DNA from: Temnothorax longispinosus
Lineage: Eukaryota; Arthropoda; Insecta; Hymenoptera; Formicidae
NCBI RefSeq assembly: GCF_030848805.1
Contig: NC_092362.1
Coordinates: 4,340,001-4,404,000 of the forward strand
Reading direction: 5' to 3'
DNA length: 64,000 bases
The position numbers and the translations under genes are program-made. Below, piece by piece: positions 48,485 through 59,381 of the stretch. Within the stretch, counting starts at the first letter, position 1. Each line of letters starts with the position of its first letter. The notes beneath the pieces were generated by a model, which saw nothing but the letters and a program-made list of their open reading frames with translations, did no database searches and was not told the origin of the DNA.

Positions 48485-51269
48485 TTACAGTTTGCGAAGA
48501 TCGAGAACGAATACACTGCCATCCGATGCTGACGCACCGACCTTGTCACCACGACTATTCCAGCACACTTCAAAGATACCACCTGTACCTTTGTAACTGT
48601 GTACCAACTGGCCGCTCTGTTCGAATTAAGAGAAAGCAATCAATTTAATTCGATTTAATAGTATTAAAAAAAAACACAACTTATGATACTTACTTGCGTA
48701 GACCATATATGAACGCATTTATCGAAGCTACCGCTAGCAAGGAATTTCCCATCTGGACTAAATGCTACACTATAGACTGGCTCGGTGTGTTTGGTTAGCG
48801 TGTGTATGCACACACCTCTCTCGACATCCCATAGTCTAACGGTGGAATCGAACGATGCGCTGGCCAATGTTAAATTCATATTCGGATTGTGTGTTCCTGG
48901 GCCAGTCGGTGACCATTTGATCGTATAAATTTCTTTACTGTGTGCTTGCAGGTCGTGCACCCACGTGTCCTGCTTCATCGACCAAATTTTCAGACTCATA
49001 TCGTCTGAACAACTAGCCAATAGATTTCCTTGCGGGTCCCATTTAATTGCATTGACTTCGTTCTACAAAACACACAAAAAAAAGGAGAAAATAAAGGAAA
49101 ACCATTTGATTAAACCATGATAATTTTCTCGATCGCATATACGTACAGTGTGTCCCTGAAAGCTTTTGATAGGCTTATCCACATTGAGTTTGCACACATG
49201 TATACACTGATCTGTAGAACAGCTAGCGAATGACGTGTTCGTCTGCCAGTCGACGTCCAAAGCAGGCGCGCAATGAAAACTGAATTGTTGCGTACACTGC
49301 CCGCTTTCAGCGTCCCAAATAATTGTGGTCTTGTCGACGCCAGCACTCAGAATGTAATTGCCGCGTTTGTTCCATTTTAATGCGAAGATCGGACCTTTGT
49401 GCTGACCCAATGTGGATGCTAATCGCCCATCCGTTGTCCAGATTCGTGCGTATCCGTCGTAACTTCCCGTCGCAAGTAACGTACCGTCACACTGCAAAAG
49501 TTCGAAATGCGTGTTTGCATCAACGCGTTCGATCATAACTAAAAGCGCGTCCAGTCAGTACCTTCCAATCTAACGATGTAACGTCTTTATTGCTGGGCAC
49601 TTCAGTGCCGCCTTTCTGAATACAGTGACGTAGGACGAGCTGATTTGGTGCCTGAGAGTTATCCGACATATCCCAAATGCGAGCAGTGCTGTCGCCCGAG
49701 CCAGAAGCTAACAGATCGGTCGTCGGATTCCACGCACAGATAAAGACCTCTGACTCATGACCACGCAATTTCGTGGCTTTACTCGCAGGAATCTCCACGG
49801 TACTAGTATTAGAACCTGCATTTGGACCTGTTGCTGGCTCGTCTACCTCCATCTCCGCTCCCCGGTCCCCACCTCGGTCATTATTATTTACGCCTTCGTT
49901 GGATGTAACAACTAAGAAAAGAAATAAACATCTCGATTAATTCACAGGAACTTATTACAACCATTTTAGGATACCTAATTGCTTATTATATGTAAAAAAA
50001 AACAGCAGTCAATTCCAATAATTACTTTAATAATAGAAATAATAATAGAAAGGTAATTGCTGTTGAGTCGTGTGAATTACATTATCAATTTTATACTTAT
50101 TCACATCACGTTACTCTGATTGACAGTAAGGATCTATATACACACACATATATATCTCTACTTATTATTTAATTAGTTTATTTAAAGAACTGTTTGCCAC
50201 TAGTTGACGGACAGATCGATGATGAGTTATACGCTGTCTCTTCTGACTACGTCCAGTGATAAAAATATGCTTTGTCACAAAGGAAACCATATCTTTATCG
50301 TTACGTTTGACAGAAGCGACAAGTTATGACTCACAAAATGACCGCAATCTATGGCCGTCCCGCTTTAATCTGCCTGAGTTCTATGGAGGTCTGAAAAATA
50401 TTTAAACTTCTCCAGACCAGGGTGTATCAGGCTCTTGGTAATTACATCACGCATTATGTAATCCTAATCACTAGTTTAATCTCCCTATCTTTGACTTTGC
50501 TATCATAAGTTTACATGTATAAAATTACAATATTGTACTTCGATTATCATGCAAAAAAAATATATATATAGGAAGTAGATTACCTTCTTCGCCATTGGTA
50601 TCTTGGCCATCAGCCTTCACCTGCTGTTTCTGCTGATTGATCTGATTCTGTCGTGTCGCAACAATGTCTGGCATAACAGCGTCGATAAGGGACAAGGATT
50701 CTACCATTCTGTGTTCGGTGCCATCTTCGCCTATCATAATCTCAGCCTCTGTATACTGCAATCCCTTCTGAATAATAGACAGGAGGGCTGCAGGTGGCAC
50801 GAGGGCTCCATTGATATTACTCTGCGATATATGGGACTCTATTCCGAACGTGTATGCAGAATGTTGGAAACCTGCGGGAGACAAAAGTCCGGGAATGATA
50901 AGATTATACTGAAACAGGGCGAAACGTTACGCTCGGACGACGTTGAACCTATGCGAGCTGACTCCATCCTAAGATTTTAAGTACAATAGATCGTGTTGAC
51001 AAACAAATTTCACGAGTCGCTCTCGACTCGGCGGCTTGATTTAGCTACACTCCGAATCGTGAGCGGTCTCAAATCGCCGGCGTGTCGGCCACTCGATCGC
51101 GTTAAAGCGCGTTGGAATAAGCCGGCGGGTTCTCGTCGCGCGAACGTAACGCAACAGACGCGGAAATGTAGCGTCCGTCCGGATATGGAGGTTATGTATG
51201 GCAAATCGTACCGGATTCCTGCAGGTATCGGTAGACCAAGAAATTGACCTCATCGCTGGAGAAGCTCAT
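48485..51269 (-). CDS. ebi / TBL1XR1, WD40 corepressor subunit
   Basis: Six exons, minus strand, joined in frame: 51269-51212, 50871-50584, 49911-49562, 49491-49147, 49062-48694 and 48616-48485 (TAA), giving 513 residues. Human TBL1XR1 has 514. The N-terminus holds the LisH domain (SSDEVNFLVYRYLQESG) and the F-box-like region (HISQSNINGALVPPAALL). A variable Gln/Asn/Glu-rich linker with an acidic MEVDEPATG follows. Eight WD40 repeats fill about 165-513, with motifs such as GSGDSTARIWDMS, GVDKTTIIWDAES and SGSFDKCVHIWSTQ, ending VLDLRKL. The protein is nuclear and serves NCoR/SMRT-HDAC3 as the factor that recruits ubiquitin/proteasome exchange. In Drosophila, ebi links EGFR signalling to neuronal gene control. 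The start ATG is followed at once by the family N-terminus, so it is secure. The region 5' of it is GC- and CpG-rich, as in a housekeeping promoter. Confidence 0.97.
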
Positions 51270-51970
51270 CGTGTCTGACATTCACGGTACTAGCACAGCA
51301 TATTTACGATGGGGATCGCGTCGAGAGGGCCGCTCCTTGAGTCGGTCGCGCCTGGCCCTGTCTCACCTGTCTGGCCCGCGTCCGCGTGCAATGGCGTGCA
51401 ATGCCGATTGCCGAATGCCGACACCACGCCGAGCCGAGCCTCCTTCTCTCCTTGCGTCAAAGACACAACTTTTCTCGCTTGCCGTTCGCCACTGTTTTGC
51501 CGCGTCGAAACCAAACCTGTTTTGCGTGCGTAGGGGATCAGGGAGCAAGGGGAGGAGGAGATGGACACTTTGGACACCGGCGGAGGACGATGGTCACTGG
51601 TTACCGGCTAGAACTAGAAATTCTCTAAAGACTCACCAACGAGACCAACTCTGAAATCGTCACGTGATCGTTAATGGACTTTGATTGGCTGGAATTATGA
51701 ATATCGAATCTGGCGCGCGGATGCGTGGGTGTCTATCCTTTTTAGGAAGACATTCCCAATTTAAATAGATATTTATTGTACTTCGTAATGTTAAGTACTA
51801 TGTAAATCCTCATATGATTGGAACGTTTTTATTGAGGCGTTCATGTAAACAGATTTTAAGTTTTAACTGTGTTGCGTATCAAATGGATTCACCTATCTAT
51901 GTAGACCATATGGGCTCTCCCCATGGTTTTTTTTTATCTGAATAAAAAAAAAATATTGAATCTGGTATAC

Positions 51971-51994
51971 AAACTTTCCATGCATGGAAAGTTT
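51971..51994. repeat. perfect 24-bp palindrome
   Basis: AAACTTTCCATG followed directly by its complement, with no loop. A 12-bp cruciform arm or a dimeric protein-binding site are both possible. The word TCCATGCAT recurs at about 52111. Confidence 0.9.
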
Positions 51995-52117
51995 TCTATT
52001 GCTGAGCACGTATTGTGAAACTTTTCGAAATTGATTCCGAAATTCCGATTGTATTTATTCCGTTTTCCTTAGAAAACACAATAGAAATCTATAGGAAATA
52101 ACTAAACAATTCCATGC

Positions 52118-52431
52118 ATAAGTCAGAGCGAAAGATTAATAATATCAAAATTATTTGATATTATATACTATATTTTTTAATATTTTTTACTACTTTCAAG
52201 AGTAATTTTTTGCTCCAATTATTATAAAAAATTACGAAGGGCTAGATAGCTTAAGCTAAAGCTATCTATAGCCATTGTAGAAAACAGTATATATGCGCAT
52301 ATAAGTCAAAGCGAAAGATTAATCAAACCAAAATTATTTACTACTTTTTTGCTATTTTTTGTTTTCAAAAGTAATTTTTTTTGCTCCAACTATTAAAAAG
52401 TTACGAACGCTAGATAGTTTATTAAGATATA
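52118..52431. repeat. direct-repeat pair, about 130 bp each
   Basis: The copy at 52118-52253 and the copy at 52301-52431 share ATAAGTCA-GCGAAAGATTAAT, AGTAATTTTTTGCTCCAA and the end GCTAGATAG, with several indels. A 10-bp-arm hairpin (TAGATAGCTT with its complement) sits at the right end of the first copy. Family unknown. Confidence 0.75.
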
Positions 52432-53212
52432 TTAATTAATATTGACATATAATATATAGATTAAAATATTAGAAATTCGACACATCTCAAGTTCAAATAT
52501 GTATGTGTATACATATATTATATTTCCTTTAACTAATTTAACAAATTAAATAATAAGAGTTAAATATATTAATTAACATACATATCGCTTTTACACAAAA
52601 GACTAAAGTATGATCTCAATGTATAATATGCTGCTAGTCAACGAGAAGACAGAAACGACGTCGGCGTCGGGCGCCGTTCAGCGGAAGGATAGAAGCTCTG
52701 AAATGTGATGAACGACAAGAATCTCGAGAAATACAAGCGTTTATTTTAACATTGTTATGTGTCTTTTAATGCAAATCATGCTCTCTCAAACGAGATTTGA
52801 CAATAAAGAGTTTTAGATTTAGACTAAGCAGAAGGGAGCGTCCCGTTTGACCACAGCCACTCACAGCCTCCGATGCCTGGAGTTTTCCCCTGAACCAACC
52901 AATCGGATATTTTTATTTTAAATCAATTGACAACGTGGTATTATTTCGTATTATATATATTAATATTCTACTTTGGCAAATTTATGTAACAAATAAATTA
53001 ACTGCATGTATATGTCTTGCACAATAAACATATATTTTAATAAGATATATAAATACAAATATAATTATATGATCGCATGACTACATTTAAAACGATAAAA
53101 TTGCAGAAATATAAATATAAATTTTATTACTATTATTATTAAAATTAAACATTTATTTTATTATTTAAAGCTTTTTATTTGAAATCTAAGGAATATATAG
53201 GATGTTCAGATC

Positions 53213-56200
53213 TCAAATATTTTGTCTTCTCTCAACAAAGAATTCTTTGTATATGTTTAAGGGTACATTTTTAGTACGTTCATATACCCATAACTTCTTT
53301 TCCAAATAATTTAGAAGGTCTGATTGTCCTAATCGACATGCTGCATCACGTTCCCATTTTATCATGGCAATGAGTCCTTCACTACTACATCGTTCCGCAA
53401 CAGCCTCTAAAGCAATGGATGTCAATTCCTTGATTTTCTTGTTATCGTTCTTGCTCAATGACTTCAGTAGTTCTATTATGTCTGTTTCGATTTTTGCAGC
53501 AAAGTCATCTTCCATGCTTCTTATCATACTTAGCACAAATATAACACCCATTTCTTGTATGTTATTGCTTGGATTAGTGAGTAAAGAGCGTAGGAATTCC
53601 AGCCAGAAATTCGAGTCGAAAACTTTCTTGCAAGCCTCTTTGTTAGCCACCATCAGCTTCACTAGAGCTGCAGCTGCTGCGAACTTAATATCTTTATTCT
53701 CATCCTTGTACAATAACATAAGATGATGCTCAACTCGAGAATTATCCTGTTCGAAACACTGGATGGCAACTTCACAGCTTAATATCAAAATGTTTATAAG
53801 ATTTGCAGACGCCAATTTCAAAAGACAGTCCCCCTCGTACACAAAAGCTTCAATTTTTTGAAATACTCCTTCTTTAAATATATGTTCTCGCATGCTGTCG
53901 TTGACTTCAGCTAGATTGCACAAAGCTGTTAGAATATGGCAATTCTCCTTAACGGAACACTCTAGGTTCATAAGATTTACGATCGGTTTAACAACCTCCG
54001 TCAATAGTTGACCGGGCAAGTCCTCAGGTTTCGTGAGTGCCAAACGGACCAAAGCTAGCGAAGCTTGTTTCTTTCCCTTGACTGTGCCATCCAGCGCTAA
54101 TGACAACAATGCCTCCGTGCCGCCTTCATCAACAACTATTTTTCTAAATTTCTGTTCACTGCATATCGCGTTAAAAACGCGCGCTATCAATTCCTTGCAG
54201 TTCTGATTGTCCCTTTTGGCGAAGTCAACCAGAGAACTGATCACATAATTATCCATTAGGTCGCCCAATCTTTTTTCGAAGTAGTAGTCGTCCAATTCAG
54301 ATTCCTCGGGAAAATAATATTTGACAAACTTTGATATCTCGAGTTCTTGCTCGTCATAAGCGTTGCATAAGTTCACCAACGTCGTAAGCACGTCGAAGAG
54401 AAATTGATCACCAGTCTCGGTCTTGGTCATGTCGATTAAATAATCAATGTAATCTAGATTATCGATGAACTTCTGTTTGACTTTCGTATTGAAAGTCAGA
54501 TACGACGTACCTTTTACGGCCATATTTCCTATTTTTGGATCATTCCACAATCGTAAGCAAGCCTCGGATAATTCCATGATCACTCCTTCCGCGAACGGTC
54601 TGATAGTCGCGTCTGAGTCTCCGGAATTACCCAACTTGCACAAATCCACTAACGCTCGAACCCGAATTGAATCATCCTTAGACTGACACAGCTTTTTCAA
54701 TGTATTAACACCTTGATTTATGATCGTGTCGATCTTGTCTTTTCTGGTCACAGCGGCAACAATACATTGGAGAGCTACTGTCTGCTGCAATACATCATCC
54801 GTTTCCGCCATAACAAAGATCATATCTAAAATCCTTTCTTTAGCCACAACTGCGTTTCCAACATCTGATGGGCCCAATAATAAAGTTGTTATCGCAACTA
54901 CTACACGTACCTGTAAAACAATAGATTAACACAATTTATTAATTTTTACGTTCCGACAAACAATATTGCTTTAAAATCAAGAAAGCTACGATACCGTGTT
55001 ATTTAATTTTGATAGAAAATAGACATTTTTGATAAATTACGCTTCAGAAAATACTAGATGACAAAGTCATATTCTTCAATAAATTTCGATTACTCTGTTA
55101 TAACTTTAATTTATAACTTACAGAATATATACAATATCAACAACCGAAAAAGAAATCTTCTTTGACATTTTTGTTTAAAAAATAGAGAGTTTAAATTGTT
55201 CAAATCGGCTATAGTTAAAAAGACTCGGCCTTTTATTTTCAAACAATTTAAATGACAAGAAAAGATTGAAAATTGCAAAATTCATACTTTAGATTCTATG
55301 TCAAGCGAATGCAATTTATCTTCAATAAATTCATCAATGGCGTTGATAAATGTTGTCTTATCATCATAGTACACGTTTTCATATATTTCTGCTAAGCACG
55401 CACTAGTTATAGTTCGCGTGGTAGACGTGATCTTTAGCAAAGATTCAGAATTGTATTCCTCCATTTCACCGGCCACCTCCATTAATTTTTGCACACCGCG
55501 AAGTTCGACAAATCGTTTGGCCCAGTCTAACTTGGTTACGCAATGAATGTTATGCATAATCAGTTCTATTATTACGTCTCTAGCAAGGCCTGTTAACGTG
55601 CTACTCGTTATATTATACGACAAGCACAAAAGAATCGTGCCTATTTCCTGCGCCGCGCACAAAGCCTCGTCGGGTTTTGAATCGAGTTTAGTCACACCGC
55701 TGTAAGTGCTCAATATATTCTGAAATCGAAATATGCAATAAATTTTTAATTACTAAAATATATATAAAATAAATACATTTATTTTACTCGATATTTACCT
55801 GTAAACTATATTGAGACGCGTTAATGCTCTCTATAGACGTGCTGTTCATTATTTCCAGGAACCAAGGCAAACCGACGGATTTCATAACGGACTTGGTTCG
55901 ACTAATATTGTTTTTGCATAACTTGCCTACAATACAAATCGCGCTACAGAGTATTTCTTCGTTCTTTTCTACTTTCACAAGTTGTGCGATTTTCGATACA
56001 CCTTCCTTCTTGAAGATCTCCTCGGCACCAACTTCGTCACATGCGAGCACAAACAGATCATTCATAGCGATTTTACGTTCCTTCTCACTTGCGTACACGT
56101 AAAATGCTAGATCCAGCATTTTTGATACCTAAATACAATCCAAAATTAAGCGTATACTTAAATATATTGATCTGTAATAAAAATTTAAATAACTGTGAGA

Positions 56201-57013
56201 TTAAATTTTTATGGATGTAATTTTTACCCGTATAGAGTGTGCAAACTATTAACAAGAATTAATAATTATATAATAAAAGAGACAAAAACTCCCATTTGTC
56301 AAATTATATGTGATATTGAGTAAAACAAAAACTTTTACTAATACTGCTTACATCCAGTATGAAAAATGTGTTGCATTTTTATTATTTTATCTAGATTAAA
56401 TTATCATATCTTGCGAGTTCCCTTACAGAAATTTAATACTGTAAGTGATTATTTGGCTAGTGATTAATTACTTATTTTGAGTATTAAAAGTACTGTTTTA
56501 ATAATTTTAATACTCAAAATAAGTAATTAATTACTAGCCAAATAATCATTTACAGTATTAAATTTCTATAAGGGTTGACGAACTTTTGTAACAGTTATGT
56601 ATATTTACCTTGGCACTATGTGAGCTTTCCTTACGTTCTTGTACAATTTTATGTAAGCGCTCAGCTATGCATTGAAAATCTTCGTCATTAGGATCAGATA
56701 AAATAATAATCTCTGCATCCCGATATGCCTCCTCGAATCTTTCTAACGCTTCTAGTGCTTGACATCTGTGATACAATGCTTTGTTACAGCATGTCTTTAA
56801 CGCACTGTCGCAGTCTTCAACCACTTTCTCGTAATCGTCCAGCTCTAAATATACAGCAGCTCGATTTCTGTAGTACATTCCTTTGTATGTATTGGTCTCT
56901 TCTAGTTTCAGTGCGTTTGTGTAGTGACTTAATGCTTCTGACAAATTGCCTTTTTCATATTCTTCGGCACCCTTGTTGTTCCATTGCAGTGCACTCATAT
57001 CTGACTCTGTCAT
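53213..57013 (-). CDS. UNC-45 myosin co-chaperone
   Basis: Four coding exons, minus strand, phase 0 junctions: 57013-56609, 56128-55799, 55719-55288 and 54910-53213 (TGA), giving 954 residues, typical for UNC-45. The N-terminal TPR domain (about 5-118) includes NNKGAEEYEKGNLSEALSHY and MYYRNRAAVYLELDDYEKVV; it binds the Hsp90/Hsp70 C-terminal tail. The central domain follows, then the armadillo-like UCS domain (last 400 residues or so), which binds and folds the myosin motor. Recognisable blocks are VALQCIVAAVTRKDK, IRVRALVDLCKLGNSG and LALVRLALTKPEDLPGQLL. A 5' UTR exon probably ends at 58026 (CAG/GTAAAG) and splices to 57027, leaving 14 nt of leader before this ATG. That excludes an upstream ATG at 57055, which would lie in the intron. 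Insects have one unc-45 gene for muscle and cell use. A decayed second 3' end lies at 58300-58815. Confidence 0.96.
56420..56574. repeat. near-perfect 70-bp-arm hairpin in unc-45 intron
   Basis: Arms are 56420-56489 and 56505-56574, starting CCCTTACAGAAATTTAATAC, with only a few mismatches and a 15-nt loop. It lies 34 bp from the donor of the first coding exon. Termini CCCTTA/TAAGGG suggest a MITE, but the TTAA duplication of piggyBac is absent. Confidence 0.9.
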
Positions 57014-57188
57014 ATGGTGGAATAACTCTACAACACAAATTATATTGTGTTGCATTATGATTTAACATAGAAAGACTCTGACATTTTATATCGTGTCTCT
57101 TATTGATATATGTATTATCGTAAACGCAAAAAGCACAGAAGATGAAATTATTACTAAATAATTATATGCATATATGACACAATAGATC

Positions 57189-57299
57189 TGTTTATTTTAG
57201 CTGAACTTCTTGCACAGTTCATCTTTCCTCTTTTTCTTTTCACATTAGAAAGAAAAATAGAAAAGATGAACTGTACAAGAAGTTCAGCTAAAACAAACA
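57189..57299. repeat. 38-bp-arm inverted repeat in the unc-45 first intron
   Basis: Arms are 57189-57226 and 57262-57299, with core TAGCTGAACTTCTTG and its complement and one or two mismatches. The loop is 35 nt. No target-site duplication is clear. Confidence 0.88.
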
Positions 57300-58025
57300 G
57301 GCCTAATATATGTATAATGGATAAAGAATAAACACATCACAGTTTAATAATAAAAATGCAATTTCAAGTGTGTAATCTGCACGTAAATTGTAATCAATTG
57401 TTGTAATAATTTCTATATCAGAATGTTGACTTTCGTAGAACATTGGAAAACAAAACAGAAGAAGTAACTCAAACATTTAAGTAATTATTTAGTGTTCGTT
57501 CTCAGAATCTTCAAAAGCTGTTTGTGCATATTAGACAATGTGGAACTATATCCAGACAACTTATGACGCTGTATGCAAATATTTGATTTCGTCTTAACGC
57601 AAAAGAAAAGAGATGCAATTATGTACGCTATGCTGCAATAGTCGGGGACAATTTACATTTCCTCCCTTTTTTACGTCGGGAATTTAACTTCCTCAACGAA
57701 AGAGAGTCTGAGAAAGGCGAGCGAAATAACCTGGAACACGCGATAAATTTATGCGTGAAGATGAATCTCATTCCATCGACATTTTTTCTTACATAAAAAA
57801 ATAGTACCGTCAACCGAGTGTATTTGCTTTTCAGTTTTTAATGCATCTAGAGTTCTTTGGTCATTTCTTGAATTATTAATGACCTCGTGTGCTCTCGTGT
57901 GTGGTTTCTTTTCACGATTATTACTAATTAACGTATCTCACATCATTTTTAACAGCCTTTGTTATATTGCTGAATCTTCGTTATTCAGACCGTTTGCGAA
58001 ACAGAACAGAATGTAAATTCTTTAC

Positions 58026-58240
58026 CTGTCTGATAGCTTCCTAGAATCTTCGTAACGCGTTCTTCGTGCTGCTCGAACACTCTAAACCTTCTCTACTTTT
58101 CTCGACCTTTCAACGAGTGTAACGTGTAACTAAATAACCAAGAATTCAAATTGCGGGCAAATCGGTCGCGGCTTACATACAAAGTCATAGTGTTTACAGT
58201 CATAGTGTTTACGTGAACGGCCGGGTAGGAAATGAGATGT
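58026..58240 (-). promoter_or_regulatory. probable unc-45 5' UTR exon and promoter
   Basis: On the minus strand CAG/GTAAAG at 58026 is a consensus donor. It pairs with the acceptor before 57027, just upstream of the unc-45 ATG. The transcription start lies somewhere above, possibly in 58060-58240, which is less AT-rich. It includes a 16-bp tandem repeat (AGTCATAGTGTTTAC) at about 58184-58213. The start site itself is not visible. Confidence 0.45.
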
Positions 58241-58299
58241 CATGTGACTTTAAAAAGCGCGGGCTCGGCCTATAGTAATATATATGTATATCTCCGTGT

Positions 58300-58815
58300 A
58301 CGTATTATTTCATACAGTATATTAATATTATACTTTAACAAATTTATATAACAAATAAACTGTATTTACCTATATATATGTATGTCCTGCACAGTAAATA
58401 TATATTTAAAGATATATAAACACGAATATAATTATATGATTGCATATATATATTATAACTACGTTTCAAATGACAAAATTGCAGAAATATAAATACAACA
58501 TTTATTTTATTATTTAAAGCATTTTATTTGAAATATAAGGAATATAAGCGACATTTAGATCTCAAATATTTTGTCTTTTTTCAACAAAGATATCATTGTC
58601 CTGTTAGTATTCTTCCGAATTCTGAGTATACGTTTAAGGGTTCATTTTTAGTATGTTCATATACCCATAACTTCTTTTCCAAACAATTTAGAAGGTCTAA
58701 TTGTCCTAATCGACATGCTGTATCACGTTCCCATCTTAATTATTATGAAGAGTGCTTCTTTACCAGATCGTTCCGCAACAGACCCTAAAGCAATGGATGT
58801 CAACTCCTTTTGATA
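58300..58815 (-). pseudogene. decayed duplicate of the unc-45 3' end
   Basis: About 515 bp align in the same orientation with 52940-53440, the last 75 or so unc-45 codons plus the 3' flank. Shared words include CTCAAATATTTTGTCTT, CATATACCCATAACTTCTTT and GGTCTAATTGTCCTAATCGA (one mismatch). Insertions near 58590-58625 and a rearranged stretch near 58736-58770 break the frame. The match ends at about 58813. Similarity into the 3' flank shows duplication of DNA, not RNA. It lies on the 5' side of unc-45, so a tandem copy that lost its 5' part is the simplest history. Confidence 0.88.
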
Positions 58816-58858
58816 TTGAGCGCGTTTAGCAGACCAAGCCGCTGAGTAGCAGTCGAAT

Positions 58859-59381
58859 GTGATTGGCTCTTGCTTTTAGAACCAACCAATCAACGCAGAG
58901 TGTTGATAAGACGAACTCAACAGTTGTGTCTGCTGAACGCGGCCAATCACAGAGCCGTATTAATGCGGGGTCTACAATGCGAGTCGCAAGCAGTCGAGTC
59001 GCAAGTCGCGATTAGTCGCGATGATAATAAACCCATACTATACTATACCTACTTGTATGTACATATGTACTTCTTTTAAAGATGGCGGTCGCAGGATGAA
59101 TCAGTGGGGAAAGAGAGAGAGAAAACGAGGGAGGAAGGTTGCAAACGATTGTCAACAAGTAAAGATTCCGCAGAAAGGACGATTTAGGTAGATTTAGGAT
59201 GGTCAGAGAAAACGAGATAATTGAATCGGGCGTGAGCTGCATTTCTCCTCCTTTTTTTGTTATGTAAGCGCGACACGTCGAGGGGGATAAACCGCCGTGA
59301 GTGTTGGAAGTAGCACGGAAGCCAAGTGCCGTCGAGAAACGAGTCCTCTATCCGCTCGTCCGGAAATACAGACTTTGATGA
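58859..59381 (+). promoter_or_regulatory. presenilin promoter and 5' UTR region
   Basis: Three CCAAT boxes occur within 90 bp: ATTGG at 58862-58866 and CCAAT at 58886-58890 and 58943-58947. There is no TATA box. The region downstream is GC-richer and leads to the presenilin ATG at 59382. NF-Y-type CCAAT clusters fit a broadly expressed gene. Start site unknown. Confidence 0.4.

Larger units (their letters stand above)
51270..53212. other. ebi 5' region and spacer to the unc-45 3' end
   Basis: The first 350 bp are CpG-rich and hold the ebi 5' UTR and promoter; an ATTGG (reverse CCAAT) lies near 51676. Open frames here on both strands are products of base composition. Beyond 51.7 kb the sequence is AT-rich, with a perfect 24-bp palindrome and a direct-repeat pair (separate entries). 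The unc-45 3' UTR occupies the last few hundred bases. Parts of 52920-53212 recur at 58300-58560. Confidence 0.5.

Noticed and set aside
51244..51654. Several long frames on both strands upstream of ebi
   Set aside because: They cover the CpG-rich ebi promoter and 5' UTR and have no protein similarity.
57014..57055. Earlier ATG for unc-45 at 57055
   Set aside because: An acceptor (TTGTAG) lies between it and the TPR frame, so it is probably intronic; the ATG at 57013 fits the family.
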